Assembly: GCA_902785705.1 (NCBI GenBank)
Contig: CACZZN010000005.1
Location: 1-64,000, forward strand
Source: an uncultured Veillonellaceae bacterium
GTDB taxonomy: Bacteria; Bacillota; Negativicutes; Selenomonadales; Selenomonadaceae
Reading direction: 5' to 3'
DNA length: 64,000 bases
Shown: positions 25,378 through 33,619 of the stretch, piece by piece
Layout: each line of letters opens with the position of its first letter
Position numbering within the stretch: the stretch's first letter is position 1
Position numbers and translations under genes: made by a program
Notes under the pieces: model-generated
The model's database searches: none
Told to the model about the DNA's origin: nothing
The model's input: the letters and a program-made list of their open reading frames with translations, nothing else

Positions 25378-26385
25378 TTAAATCTCCCTCCGCAAAAGAA
25401 ACAGGAAGAAAGGCGCACCCAGGACTGCCATGATAATGCCTGCGGGCAGTTCTACCGGAGCGAATGCGGTACGGGCAAAGGTATCGCTGAATGTCAGCGT
25501 GGCAATGCCCAAAAGCGCGGAGGCCGGCAGCAGAAAACGATAGTCCGACCCGATCAGAAGCCTTGCGGCATGGGGAACGATCAACCCCACAAAACCCAAA
25601 AGCCCTACGACGGACACCGCGCTGGCAGCAAGGAGCGCGGCCACTGCGGTCAGCAGGATGCGCGTGAGCTCCACGCGAAGCCCCAGCCCTTTCGCAATCT
25701 CGTCACCCAGCTGCAGGATATTCAAATGTCTTGCGGAAAAGAACGCAAACGCAAGACCCAGAATCGTGTAAGGATAGATGATATCGACATGGGGCCAGCT
25801 TCGCGCAGAAAGGCCTCCGACCATCCACATGAGCGCGTTGCTCACACGGTCACTGTAAAAGATCAGCAGCGCCGAAATTCCTGCTCCCAAGAAAGCGGAA
25901 ACAGCCACGCCCGCCAGAATGATGCGGATTGGACGGATTCCATTTTTCCACGCAAGGATGTAGATCAAAAGCGCTGCGCCCATGGCTCCAAAGAAGGCAG
26001 CAGGCGTAATCGCCCAAGCGGCTTCCGGGTAGAGCATCATCACGAAAATTCCCGTCAGGCCTGCGCCCGAAGAAATGCCGATGATATGCGGATCCGCGAG
26101 AGGATTCTTCATCACTGCCTGCAAAATTGCGCCGGAAAGCGCCAGATGCATCCCCACCAGAGCAGCCACAATGGTCCTGGGCAGGCGGATATTCCATAGA
26201 ATCTGCTCATGGATGCCGGATGCATTTCCCAACATCATCTGCCAGATTTCCTGAACGGGGATTTCCACCGAGCCTTTCATGATACTAACGAGCATACCCA
26301 TACAGGACAAGACGGCAAATACCGCCAAAAGCAATATCCGCCGTCTTGTTCCGCTCAAATCCGACTTATCCACTGTCACACTCAT
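25378..26385 (-). CDS. FecCD/BtuC-family ABC transporter permease
   Basis: A 335-residue inner-membrane permease with about ten hydrophobic segments. Family marks include RLPRTIVAALVGMHLALSGA, MKNPLADPHIIGISSGAGL and, near the end, GFVGLIVPHAARLLIG, which couples to the ATPase. It imports iron-siderophore, haem or cobalamin complexes handed over by the binding protein encoded before it. The ATG at 26385 overlaps the stop of the binding-protein gene as ATGA, which fixes the start. The next gene on the strand is not the ATPase but the accessory island. Confidence 0.95.
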   Translation of the reverse strand: MSVTVDKSDLSGTRRRILLLAVFAVLSCMGMLVSIMKGSVEIPVQEIWQMMLGNASGIHEQILWNIRLPRTIVAALVGMHLALSGAILQAVMKNPLADPHIIGISSGAGLTGIFVMMLYPEAAWAITPAAFFGAMGAALLIYILAWKNGIRPIRIILAGVAVSAFLGAGISALLIFYSDRVSNALMWMVGGLSARSWPHVDIIYPYTILGLAFAFFSARHLNILQLGDEIAKGLGLRVELTRILLTAVAALLAASAVSVVGLLGFVGLIVPHAARLLIGSDYRFLLPASALLGIATLTFSDTFARTAFAPVELPAGIIMAVLGAPFFLFLLRREI

Positions 26386-27338
26386 TTCATGGCCTCCGGA
26401 TAAATGAGCTTTGCCATCATCTCCACCGCCTCGGGATAATGGATGCCAGGACTCAGAAGGAAAAGATCTTGCGGCAGATAGTAGAGATGATTTTCCCGTA
26501 TGGCAGGAATCGTCTGCCATGCCGGATTCGTCTCGACCGTCTGCTGCATGCTCTGCTTGATGGACTCCATCTTGCCCATGCTTGTCACAAAGATGATTTC
26601 CGGATTCTTCTCCACCAGAGTTTCCATACTGTAGGGAGCGGCATCGGGATTCTTTTCCATCGGGGCCATGTCGGCTGCCACGTTTTCCCATCCGAACATC
26701 TGTACGATATTTCCGGCAATGCTGCCCTCCAATTGGACACTCAGTCCCTGTGCGGTACTGTGCAGGATTGCCACGCGTTTCTTTTCCTTTGGAAGCTTCG
26801 CCAGAATTTCCTGTATGCTTCTGTCCATATCCGCAATCAGTTTTTTCCCCGTCTCCACCTCACCGGTTACCTGGGCAAACATCTGAAGCTCCCGTTTCAC
26901 GTCCTCATAGCTTTTCATCTTCACGATGATGGTGGGAATCCCGTTGCTTTCCAACACCTCCGCAAGTTTTTCATTCATGCCTTGATTGATGATGACCAAG
27001 TCAGGCTCACAGGCAAGCACCTTTTCCATATCCACTTGATAGACGTGGCCGATGCTTGTCTTGTCCTTGGCATACTCCGGCATCTTCGTCTTGGAATCCG
27101 GCCTTCCGACCACGTCACCGCCCACCGCGTGCAATGGCTCCAAAAAGGAGGCAGAGGTCACGACAATGCGCTGCGGTTTCTTCTGCAAGACGACCGTGCG
27201 CCCCGCATCGTCCTTGATCTCGGCGAAAACTGCGCTTGAATCGGAAGCTGTTTTTTTCTGCTGTTCTCCGCACCCTGCCGCAAGCAACAGGGAAAGACCC
27301 ATCAGCAGCACGAAGACTACGCGCCATGTTCTGTTCAT
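26382..27338 (-). CDS. substrate-binding lipoprotein of the FecCD-type ABC importer
   Basis: The 318-residue protein has a lipoprotein signal peptide with lipobox LLAAGC, so it is anchored at the membrane through Cys23. The rest is a helical-backbone binding protein of the BtuF/FepB class: opening KPQRIVVTSASFLEPLHAVG, then CEPDLVIINQG and the long linking helix around EVETGKKLIADMDRSI. The ligand cannot be told; cobalamin, cobinamide or a siderophore are possible. The location directly after cobI, overlapping it by four bases, favours a corrinoid or cobalt link. Confidence 0.9.
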   Translation of the reverse strand: MNRTWRVVFVLLMGLSLLLAAGCGEQQKKTASDSSAVFAEIKDDAGRTVVLQKKPQRIVVTSASFLEPLHAVGGDVVGRPDSKTKMPEYAKDKTSIGHVYQVDMEKVLACEPDLVIINQGMNEKLAEVLESNGIPTIIVKMKSYEDVKRELQMFAQVTGEVETGKKLIADMDRSIQEILAKLPKEKKRVAILHSTAQGLSVQLEGSIAGNIVQMFGWENVAADMAPMEKNPDAAPYSMETLVEKNPEIIFVTSMGKMESIKQSMQQTVETNPAWQTIPAIRENHLYYLPQDLFLLSPGIHYPEAVEMMAKLIYPEAMK

Positions 27339-28057
27339 TCGGATCGCCTGCTTTCGCCCACGTTCTTGCGACTCAAAATCGTGGAAAGGTAGTTCACAGG
27401 CTCTTCCTTATGCGCCTCGATATCATTGATGCGTCTTTCATCCGGCAGCCCGCAGCGGCTCACCATGACAGCCTGCTTTGCCATGTGGTGACGAGCGAGA
27501 ATATCTGCGATTTCCGGGAAATTCTTATAGACCTTCATCAACACCACATTGTCCGCGCCCTGCAAGGCCTGTTCTATTTTTTCGGGCTCTGCAGTCGCGG
27601 GAATGATGGACAACACATCATTTCCTTCTACGATTGGATAGCCAAGCTGGCTTCCGATAGCCGTGAACGCAGGAATGCCGGGGATCGTCTCGATTTTCAC
27701 ATCCTCATGCTCCAGCAGGCGGTACACATAGATATAGGTACTGTAGAACATCGGATCTCCCAAGGTCAGGAAAGCCACATTCTTTCCCGCCTGCAGAAGC
27801 CGCAGAATCTCTTCCTTGTTCTGCTCCCACGCCTCTGTAGAATCCGCAAAGTCCTTGACCATGGGGAACACCTGATACACGATCTCGATGTCCTTTTTCA
27901 AATAGGGCTCTGCAATGGAAAGCGCCACACTGCCTTCTTTTTTCTCTGTTTTCGGTGCAATCAGCACATCCACATGCTCCATGGCATGGATTGCCTTCAC
28001 GGTCAAAAGCTCCGGATCGCCAGGTCCCACACCGATTCCATAGAAAACACCGCTCAT
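27335..28057 (-). CDS. cobI: precorrin-2 / cobalt-factor II C20-methyltransferase
   Basis: A 240-residue tetrapyrrole methylase. The N-terminal GIGVGPGDPELLTVKA and the internal LTLGDPMFYST are the SAM-binding marks of the family; IETIPGIPAFTAIGSQLG follows. The best fit is CobI/CbiL, which methylates C20 in corrin-ring synthesis. No other corrin-ring genes adjoin it, so either they are elsewhere or the gene is used in salvage. GGAGG lies eight bases before the ATG at 28057. Its stop overlaps the start of the transporter lipoprotein. Confidence 0.88.
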   Translation of the reverse strand: MSGVFYGIGVGPGDPELLTVKAIHAMEHVDVLIAPKTEKKEGSVALSIAEPYLKKDIEIVYQVFPMVKDFADSTEAWEQNKEEILRLLQAGKNVAFLTLGDPMFYSTYIYVYRLLEHEDVKIETIPGIPAFTAIGSQLGYPIVEGNDVLSIIPATAEPEKIEQALQGADNVVLMKVYKNFPEIADILARHHMAKQAVMVSRCGLPDERRINDIEAHKEEPVNYLSTILSRKNVGESRRSE

Positions 28058-28071
28058 TGCGAAAACCTCCA

Positions 28072-28419
28072 CTACTCTTCATCCCACTGAATCTTCTTCA
28101 GATTCACACGGAAGAACCGTGCATTCGTATCCGTCGGATGCTCATGCCAATGCTCCAGCATCTTCGTCCCGTCGCTGATCGCTTGACGCAAAAGCCCCAA
28201 TGCCTCATCGCTATGGACTTCCGGAAGTCCCTGGCTGATATCGTCCAAAGCCAGCGGCTCCAAGCCCTTCTCCAAAAGCACTTTCATGGAAAGGCTGTCC
28301 ATGATTTCCTCTGTGCATTCCCCTGCTGCTGCAGCCTTCACAAAACGCAGCCCCTGCTGCGGGGATTCTGCCCATCCATTCTTTACCAGCCAAAACGCCA
28401 GTTCTTTATCCTCCACCAT
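28072..28419 (-). CDS. small soluble protein of unknown function
   Basis: A 115-residue acidic protein with Trp-rich ends (AFWLVKNGWAESPQQGLRFV and KMLEHWHEHP). It has no signal, membrane segment or known motif. GGGAGG is seven bases before the ATG at 28419. It is 14 bases before the cobI start and 30 bases after the exonuclease stop, so it is part of the same transcript. No function is proposed. Confidence 0.7.
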   Translation of the reverse strand: MVEDKELAFWLVKNGWAESPQQGLRFVKAAAAGECTEEIMDSLSMKVLLEKGLEPLALDDISQGLPEVHSDEALGLLRQAISDGTKMLEHWHEHPTDTNARFFRVNLKKIQWDEE

Positions 28420-28449
28420 GATAAGACCTCCCATCATATCTATCCATTC

Positions 28450-28998
28450 TTATACGGGCAGTTGATTCATTTTCTTGAAGCAATACAGCGTTGCTTTTGT
28501 ATCCGCCAATGCCCCATGCGCTTTTTCGCTGCCCCAGTCATATTGATAATATGCCGCACAGGTTACCAGCTTCTGCCAGTTGTACTGACCTTTTTTCGTA
28601 TTCCAATCGCCATAAATGGGCGCAAAATTCTTCATGACATCAATGACCTGAACGTCGGGACGATGGAACGGATCCATAGAGAATCCCGCATATTTCAGCA
28701 TCTTGATATCAAAAATCACATTATAGCCCACGTAGACCTTTGCGGCTTCCAAAATCGCAACGATCCGATCCCAATGCGCATCGATGGTCTCCTTGTTTGA
28801 AACCATCTGTGGCGATATGTGATGGATCCTTTCCGCTTCCGGCCAGATTTGCGTATGTCTTGGGCGTATGAATTCATCAAACAGGACCGCACCGGTTCCA
28901 TCCAGCACAGAAAGCTGCAGGATCTCTGCCTTCGGCCCGATGCCTGTCGTCTCCGTATCGAAGCAGATGATGTCTTCCATTCCTATCCTGTTCCCCAT
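28450..28998 (-). CDS. DEDDh 3'-5' exonuclease (DnaQ-like)
   Basis: A 182-residue single-domain exonuclease of the DnaQ/RNase T group. Exo I is IICFDTETTGIG with the two metal-binding acids, Exo II lies around YNVIFDIKMLKY, and Exo III is HGALADTKAT with the catalytic His and last Asp. Such proteins trim DNA or RNA 3' ends; free-standing forms have many roles. AGGGGG precedes the ATG at 28998 by six bases; an internal ATG at 28980 is possible. It appears to head the transcript containing cobI and the ABC importer. Confidence 0.85.
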   Translation of the reverse strand: MGNRIGMEDIICFDTETTGIGPKAEILQLSVLDGTGAVLFDEFIRPRHTQIWPEAERIHHISPQMVSNKETIDAHWDRIVAILEAAKVYVGYNVIFDIKMLKYAGFSMDPFHRPDVQVIDVMKNFAPIYGDWNTKKGQYNWQKLVTCAAYYQYDWGSEKAHGALADTKATLYCFKKMNQLPV

Positions 28999-29082
28999 GC
29001 CAGCCCCCTTGCAATGATTTGAATATCTATTTCATATATTCCATAAGAAACTATTTTTTCCTGCTTGCTTTTCCGGCAAAAG

Positions 29083-29111
29083 TTGATTTATATAAAAATC
29101 TTCTGTATACT
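29083..29111 (+). promoter_or_regulatory. promoter of the 129-residue plus-strand gene
   Basis: TTGATT and TATACT separated by exactly 17 bases, 20 bases before the start codon and with the ribosome-binding site GAGGAGG between. Confidence 0.65.
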
Positions 29112-29131
29112 TTGTATGAGGAGGTAAGAAG

Positions 29132-29521
29132 ATGCAAATTGCTCTCTGGATTTTTTTGATTGGGCTGGCAGCGATGTTCCTCTGGGAAATGCGCCACTCG
29201 ATGAAGCGCTCCGCAGAAGCCGTGCGGCTGATTTCGACCTACATAGAAGACTTGGAAAATCCGAAGCTCATTGAGGAAATTTATGCCTATTGCCAATCCG
29301 ACTGGAAGCTTCGCCGCATCCTCGCAAAATATCACGGAACCTCCGATGATATCCGGATGCTGTATCACAAGCTGCTGCTTTGGGGAAATTTCCGAAAATA
29401 CAACCGATTCGTGCCCATCACGTCATTTTTCTATGCCTATTCCTTGGAATATCTTCTCCGGCACAAAGAAGACGATGCCAAAGAACTCACCATGAAGATG
29501 ATGAATTTTTTGCATATGTAA
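29132..29521 (+). CDS. small protein with N-terminal membrane anchor, unknown function
   Basis: The 129-residue protein has one hydrophobic segment at residues 3-18 (IALWIFLIGLAAMFLW) followed by a basic, mainly helical cytoplasmic part. No family was recognised. It is well supported as a gene by its own promoter and the GAGGAGG site seven bases before ATG. It stands alone on the plus strand, between the cobI operon and the ribosomal operon. A possible hairpin terminator follows directly. Confidence 0.7.
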   Translation: MQIALWIFLIGLAAMFLWEMRHSMKRSAEAVRLISTYIEDLENPKLIEEIYAYCQSDWKLRRILAKYHGTSDDIRMLYHKLLLWGNFRKYNRFVPITSFFYAYSLEYLLRHKEDDAKELTMKMMNFLHM

Positions 29522-29526
29522 ACTCC

Positions 29527-29559
29527 GCGAAAAACGGTGTTTTTCGTCCCCAAGGGGAC
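29527..29559. repeat. pair of adjacent palindromes in the intergenic region
   Basis: CGAAAAAC-GGT-GTTTTTCG (29528-29546) is followed at once by GTCCCC-AA-GGGGAC (29546-29559). The first can serve as a weak terminator for the plus-strand gene. Further down, GCCC-TTAC-GGGC and flanking ACGAAAA/TTTTTCGT arms (29592-29637) form another foldback. The 29522-29640 stretch appears entirely built of such palindromes. Confidence 0.5.
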
Positions 29560-29644
29560 TAACTCCGTGTCGCTACGCCCTTACACGAAAACTAAGCTCA
29601 TCTGCGCCCTTACGGGCTTGATTCACTAATTTTTCGTAGCAAAA

Positions 29645-29675
29645 AAATCCTCCCCGAATTCCATGGGGAGGATTT
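29645..29675 (-). terminator. intrinsic terminator of infC-rpmI-rplT
   Basis: An 11-bp stem (AAATCCTCCCC with GGGGAGGATTT, nine-base loop) lies 15 bases after the rplT stop and on the minus strand runs into TTTTTT. Confidence 0.9.
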
Positions 29676-29690
29676 CATTTACGTCATATG

Positions 29691-30044
29691 TTACAAATTT
29701 TCCTTTGCCGTAGCGACAAGCTGTGCAAAGGCAGCCGAATCGTTCACTGCAAGATCCGCAAGCATTTTGCGGTTGACCTCTACGCCTGCCTTGGAGAGGC
29801 CGCATACCAGACGGCTGTAGGAAATACCGTTCGCCCGTGCTGCCGCGTTGATGCGTGCAATCCACAAGCGGCGGAAGGTCCCCTTCTTTGCGCGACGATC
29901 ACGACGCGCATAATAAAGAGCCTTCATTACCGTTTCATTTGCTTTTTTGAACTGCTTGCTCTTTGCGCCACGATAGCCTTTTGCAAGCTTCAATATCTTT
30001 TTATGACGCCTATGCGCCGTCACGCCTGTTTTCACTCTTGGCAT
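29691..30044 (-). CDS. rplT: 50S ribosomal protein L20
   Basis: A 117-residue basic protein, the usual length of L20, with the standard beginning [19 protein letters not shown] and the core [20 protein letters not shown]. It binds 23S rRNA early in 50S assembly and in Firmicutes represses its own operon by binding the leader. GGAGG lies eight bases upstream. It is the last gene of infC-rpmI-rplT. Confidence 0.99.
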   Translation of the reverse strand: MPRVKTGVTAHRRHKKILKLAKGYRGAKSKQFKKANETVMKALYYARRDRRAKKGTFRRLWIARINAAARANGISYSRLVCGLSKAGVEVNRKMLADLAVNDSAAFAQLVATAKENL

Positions 30045-30077
30045 GGTTCTTTCCTCCTGAAATCAATATTGGGCAAC

Positions 30078-30275
30078 TCACGCATACGGAAGCATGCGCT
30101 TCACGCGGCCGTAATCAGCATCGGATACCAGTGTCGCTTTGCGCAGGTTGCGCTTGCGCTTCGGTGATTTCTTCTCCAGAATATGGCTCTTGAATGCCTT
30201 GTTGCGTCTGTACTCGCCGCTGCCTGTCTGGGTAAAGCGCTTTGCTGCGGCTCTGCGGGTCTTAATCTTCGGCAT
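30078..30275 (-). CDS. rpmI: 50S ribosomal protein L35
   Basis: A 65-residue basic protein with the standard N terminus [20 protein letters not shown] and the [16 protein letters not shown] segment. The ATG lies inside the 3' end of infC (14-base overlap), with GGAGGAG seven bases upstream, so translation is coupled to infC. rplT follows 33 bases later. Confidence 0.99.
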   Translation of the reverse strand: MPKIKTRRAAAKRFTQTGSGEYRRNKAFKSHILEKKSPKRKRNLRKATLVSDADYGRVKRMLPYA

Positions 30276-30831
30276 GATTGCTCTCCTCCTGTTTCACTTT
30301 CTTCTTGGAAGTCTTCTGTTTGGGAGCCAGTATCATGAACATGTTGCGGCCCTCCATGCGTGCTTCGCGCTCGATGGACACCAAACCGCCCAGCTTCTCA
30401 GCCACACGGTCCAAGATTTCCTTCCCCAATTCCGGATGGGACATCTCACGGCCGCGGAACATGATGGTAGCTTTGACCTTGCTGCCTTCCTCAACGAATT
30501 TCAATGCACCCTTCAGCTTCGTCTCGAAATCATGGTCCTCGATACCGGGACGAAACTTCACCTCTTTGATGGAAACGATTTTCTGCTTCTTTTTCGCTTC
30601 CTTCTCGCGCTTTTGCTGCTCATACCTGTACTTCCCAAAGTCCATGATACGGCAGACCGGCGGACGCGCATTCGGTGCGATTTCCACGAGGTCAAGATTC
30701 TGCTCCTCCGCCATCAACAGGGCATCCCTCGTCGCCATGATGCCCAGCTGCTCGCCCGTGGCACTGGTGACGCGGACCTCACGGATACGGATCTGTTCAT
30801 TGATTCGGGTTGACTGTTCCTTTGCTATGAT
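30262..30831 (-). CDS. infC: translation initiation factor IF-3, AUC start codon
   Basis: IF-3 discriminates initiator tRNA and start codons on the 30S subunit. The first ATG in frame (30738) would remove 31 conserved residues, including [11 protein letters not shown] and GEQLGI. The frame stays open upstream and meets AGGGGG at 30837-30842, five bases before ATC (30831-30829), followed by ATA-GCA-AAG-GAA. This matches other IF-3 N termini of the type M-I-x-K-(D/E), giving 189 residues. infC with a non-AUG start is known from Escherichia coli (AUU), where it lets IF-3 repress its own translation. The C-terminal domain includes [20 protein letters not shown]. Confidence 0.95.
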   Translation of the reverse strand: MIAKEQSTRINEQIRIREVRVTSATGEQLGIMATRDALLMAEEQNLDLVEIAPNARPPVCRIMDFGKYRYEQQKREKEAKKKQKIVSIKEVKFRPGIEDHDFETKLKGALKFVEEGSKVKATIMFRGREMSHPELGKEILDRVAEKLGGLVSIEREARMEGRNMFMILAPKQKTSKKKVKQEESNHAED

Positions 30832-30863
30832 AGATTCCCCCTAAAAATTATTGAACACAATAA

Positions 30864-30884
30864 AAGGATGGCCGCGCCACCCTT
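30864..30884 (-). promoter_or_regulatory. leader attenuator hairpin upstream of infC
   Basis: On the minus strand a stem of nine pairs (AAGGGTGGC-GCG-GCCATCCTT, with one G-U pair) is followed by TTATTG, about 30 bases before the infC ribosome-binding site. The complementary strand pairs less well, consistent with an RNA element. An upstream hairpin AGAAGC-GCC-GCTTCT and one capped by GGAA precede it. It may be an L20-type leader that stops transcription when L20 is in excess. Confidence 0.6.
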
Positions 30885-30974
30885 CCATAAGACTTCCGTC
30901 ATTTTCTATGAAATACTGACCATACAAGCAAAAGCCGGCAGGTGAGAAGCGGCGCTTCTTCTTCGAACAAACGT

Positions 30975-31003
30975 AGTATATCACAAGCCCTTTCCTATGT
31001 CAA
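30975..31003 (-). promoter_or_regulatory. strong promoter of infC-rpmI-rplT
   Basis: TTGACA and TATACT, 17 bases apart on the minus strand. The resulting leader is about 135 bases long before the infC start and holds the attenuator. Confidence 0.8.
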
Positions 31004-31024
31004 TTCTCTGCATACAATATTTCA

Positions 31025-31053
31025 TTGAAAAGTACTGCAGGATTTGCTACAAT
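31025..31053 (+). promoter_or_regulatory. promoter of the 86-residue plus-strand gene
   Basis: TTGAAA and TACAAT separated by 17 bases, 33 bases before the ATG. It is back to back with the infC promoter, about 20 bases apart. Confidence 0.65.
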
Positions 31054-31085
31054 CAAGAAAAGTTGAGCCGAAAGGAGCTGAGGCC

Positions 31086-31346
31086 ATGACCATTCACGGA
31101 GCAGTCATCATCGAACAGGGCGTGACCTTCGCCGTCATTGCGGTCAAATCATCTGTTACCCAGTATACCGCGCGCCTTGTTCAGACACGCAGGGAACTCT
31201 CCTACTTCTTTCCCAATATGCCTATCATCCTCATGTCACAGGACAGCAACGGAACACCGCATTACTTCGGACGAAAGGACATCGTGGAATTCCTTAAATC
31301 CATCCGCTTGGATCAGATTCCTTGGAAAGAGTATCACATTTATTGA
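31086..31346 (+). CDS. small protein of unknown function
   Basis: An 86-residue soluble protein, plus strand, divergent from infC. AAAGGAG lies about nine bases before the ATG and a promoter precedes it. It contains alternating hydrophobic strands (HGAVIIEQGVTFAVIAVK) and a FPNMPIILMSQD segment, suggesting a small alpha/beta fold. No family was recognised. It ends ten bases before the convergent PLP-enzyme gene and no terminator was seen between them. Confidence 0.7.
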   Translation: MTIHGAVIIEQGVTFAVIAVKSSVTQYTARLVQTRRELSYFFPNMPIILMSQDSNGTPHYFGRKDIVEFLKSIRLDQIPWKEYHIY

Positions 31347-31355
31347 TAGAGCAGC

Positions 31356-32600
31356 TTATTTTCCCAAATCCTCAATTGCCTGAGCGGCGCCCATGATGCC
31401 GATGACGGCATGCTCGAAGGTCAGTCCGCCTTGCAGATACACGTTATACGGAGCACGCAGGGGGCCGTCGGCGCTGAATTCGATGGACGCTCCCTGCACG
31501 AAGGTGCCCGCTGCCATGATGACCTTGTCCGCATAGCCCGGCATATCCCACGGCTCGGGAGCCGCAAAGGAATCCACGGGGGAGTATTTCTGGATACCGC
31601 CGCAGAAGGCAATGAGCTTTTCCGCGGAACCCAGCTCGATGGCCTGAATGATGTCCCCGCGTACATCCTCCGGCAGGGGCAGTGTCTTATACCCCAGGCG
31701 GTCGAACATGGCTGCGGCAAAGATCGCGCCCTTGATGGACTGTGCAACGACGTGAGGCGCGAGGAACAACCCTTGGAACAGCAATCGATTATTGGAAAGG
31801 CTTGCGCCCAGTTCATCTCCCATGCCCGGCGCAGTCAGACGATAGGAGGCAAGCTCCACGAGCTTGTCTTTTCCTATGATATAGCCGCCGGTAGGCGCGA
31901 TTCCGCCGCCCGGATTCTTGATGAGCGAGCCCGCCATGATATCCGCACCTGCCTGTGTCGGTTCCTCCGTTTCCACGAATTCACCATAGCAGTTGTCCAC
32001 AAAACAGATGCAATCAGGCTTCACACGCTTGACCTCTTGGCATATCCTTCGGATATCTGCAACGGAAAGTGGATTTCTCATGCTGTAGCCGCGCGAGCGC
32101 TGGATCAGCACCATTTTGGTTTTTGAGGAAATGACACCTGCGATTCCGTGCAAATCAACCATGCCATCCTGCATGGGAAGCTCACGGTACTGAATCCCGA
32201 ACTCCTTCAAGGAGCCCGGGCTCGGGTTGTCATAGCCAATGACCGTCTGCATCGTGTCATACGGTTTTCCTGTCAGCGAAACCAGTTCATCCCCCGGACG
32301 CAGAATACCGAACAGCACGGTTGCAAGGGCGTGGGTTCCCGATACGAACTGCGTGCGCACCAATGCGCGCTCTGCGCCGAAAAGCTTTGCATAGAGCTCC
32401 TCCAGCTTGCCACGTCCGATATCGTCATAGGCATAGCCGCTGGTCGTATTGAAATGGGCATCAGAAACTCTGCAGCTCCGCATAGCATCCAGCACCTTCA
32501 AGGTATTCTGCTCTGCGATTTCGTCCACCGCATCGAAGCGGGGACGATAGTCTTGCAAAATCTCCTGTTTGAGTTTTCTGATCTTCTCTGAAAATGGCAT
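31356..32600 (-). CDS. PLP-dependent enzyme, methionine gamma-lyase-like (YnbB, 'aluminium resistance' family)
   Basis: A 414-residue fold-type I PLP enzyme. The family is annotated as aluminium resistance protein or methionine gamma-lyase-like, with Bacillus YnbB as relative. Marks: FNTTSGYAYDDIGRGKLEEL, VRTQFVSGTHALA for the cofactor phosphate, VDNCYGEFVE with the PLP-pyridine Asp, and the Schiff-base Lys in AGSLIKNPGGGIAPTGGYI. The reaction in vivo is not established. The ATG at 32600 follows GAGG by 11 bases. It lies 17 bases after the nucleoid-associated gene. Confidence 0.88.
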   Translation of the reverse strand: MPFSEKIRKLKQEILQDYRPRFDAVDEIAEQNTLKVLDAMRSCRVSDAHFNTTSGYAYDDIGRGKLEELYAKLFGAERALVRTQFVSGTHALATVLFGILRPGDELVSLTGKPYDTMQTVIGYDNPSPGSLKEFGIQYRELPMQDGMVDLHGIAGVISSKTKMVLIQRSRGYSMRNPLSVADIRRICQEVKRVKPDCICFVDNCYGEFVETEEPTQAGADIMAGSLIKNPGGGIAPTGGYIIGKDKLVELASYRLTAPGMGDELGASLSNNRLLFQGLFLAPHVVAQSIKGAIFAAAMFDRLGYKTLPLPEDVRGDIIQAIELGSAEKLIAFCGGIQKYSPVDSFAAPEPWDMPGYADKVIMAAGTFVQGASIEFSADGPLRAPYNVYLQGGLTFEHAVIGIMGAAQAIEDLGK

Positions 32601-32617
32601 GATATTCAAATCCTCTT

Positions 32618-33619
32618 TTATCCTCGATTGGTGATATTGGAAATCTGCTTGAGCATGATGGAAAACGTCCCGTCCTCATGGTTATAAAATTCCAGGAACT
32701 CCGTATTGTCGAAGTAATCCGTCGGGATGGAGAGCTCGATTCCCGTATCCGTGCGCAGGCGGTGCTTGCTCATCTTCTTTGCCGTGACTTCCTGGTCTAC
32801 CCTCACAGGCTCCGCCATTCCCGCCTCTTTGATGCGTTCCTCATATTCCGCTTGCATGGACGGCTGATCTTTGAAAATCTCCCGCCCTGCGGCTACCGGA
32901 TCCAGCATTTCCGAATTCTGTGCATTTTCCGCGATATAGTTCTTCACTGCTGCCGCAGTCGCAACCTCGTTCTGCTCAAAATCCTTCGCGACTCTTTCGG
33001 CAGTTTTCCGTATGCTCTTGATGGCTTCTTTCGGCGATGCTGTTTGGCTGCATTCCAAAAGCACCTCCGGCAGGATATAGACGGGACATCCGTCCAGCAC
33101 ATACTTCTTCCCCGCAAAGGAGATCGCAAGGCTCTTGGCATCAATGAACGCAAATTCCTCCATACGCTGTGCAGGATTCGGCATGATCGCATGATGATGG
33201 ATGATATCGTTCCTGATGCCCTGTTCCGTGTGGTTCACTTGATGCACGAATCCCATATGGCTGCTGCACTGGAACACAACGAGTTTCCGCTCTTCGTCCA
33301 CGCGGATATCCGCCACGATCAAATCCGTGGACTTTTTGTCCTCCGTATGGATCAGCGCTTCCTCCAGTGTATGGGCGAGTTCCTTGGAAAGCGTAACAAG
33401 ATCCTTTTCCCCCGAAAAATATGCCATGATCTGCTGTTTGCAGGCACTGTCTTCGTAGAACTCGCCAAACTTGGCATCCTGACTTGCGAGGGACTTATCG
33501 ATGTGCCGGAGCAGGAACTCCCCGATGCCCTCGTCCAAAGTCAATTCCTCATCCGAATAGACGGTCACGCCGGAAACCAAGTCCAGAATATGCAGCACCG
33601 CTTTTTCAATCACGATCAA
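32618..33619 (-). CDS. 37-kDa nucleoid-associated protein family (NdpA/YejK-like)
   Basis: The 333-residue protein resembles the nucleoid-associated family PF04245: it opens with a short strand-helix segment (EKAVLHILDLVSG), has HHHAIMPNPAQRMEEFAFID in the middle and a conserved end with GIELSIPTDYFDN and FEFYNHEDGTFSI-type text. Members bind DNA in enterobacteria, and in Firmicutes their role is unknown. The start is a TTG overlapping the stop of the preceding gene by four bases, with AAAGGAGG seven bases upstream. Confidence 0.78.
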   Translation of the reverse strand: MIVIEKAVLHILDLVSGVTVYSDEELTLDEGIGEFLLRHIDKSLASQDAKFGEFYEDSACKQQIMAYFSGEKDLVTLSKELAHTLEEALIHTEDKKSTDLIVADIRVDEERKLVVFQCSSHMGFVHQVNHTEQGIRNDIIHHHAIMPNPAQRMEEFAFIDAKSLAISFAGKKYVLDGCPVYILPEVLLECSQTASPKEAIKSIRKTAERVAKDFEQNEVATAAAVKNYIAENAQNSEMLDPVAAGREIFKDQPSMQAEYEERIKEAGMAEPVRVDQEVTAKKMSKHRLRTDTGIELSIPTDYFDNTEFLEFYNHEDGTFSIMLKQISNITNRG

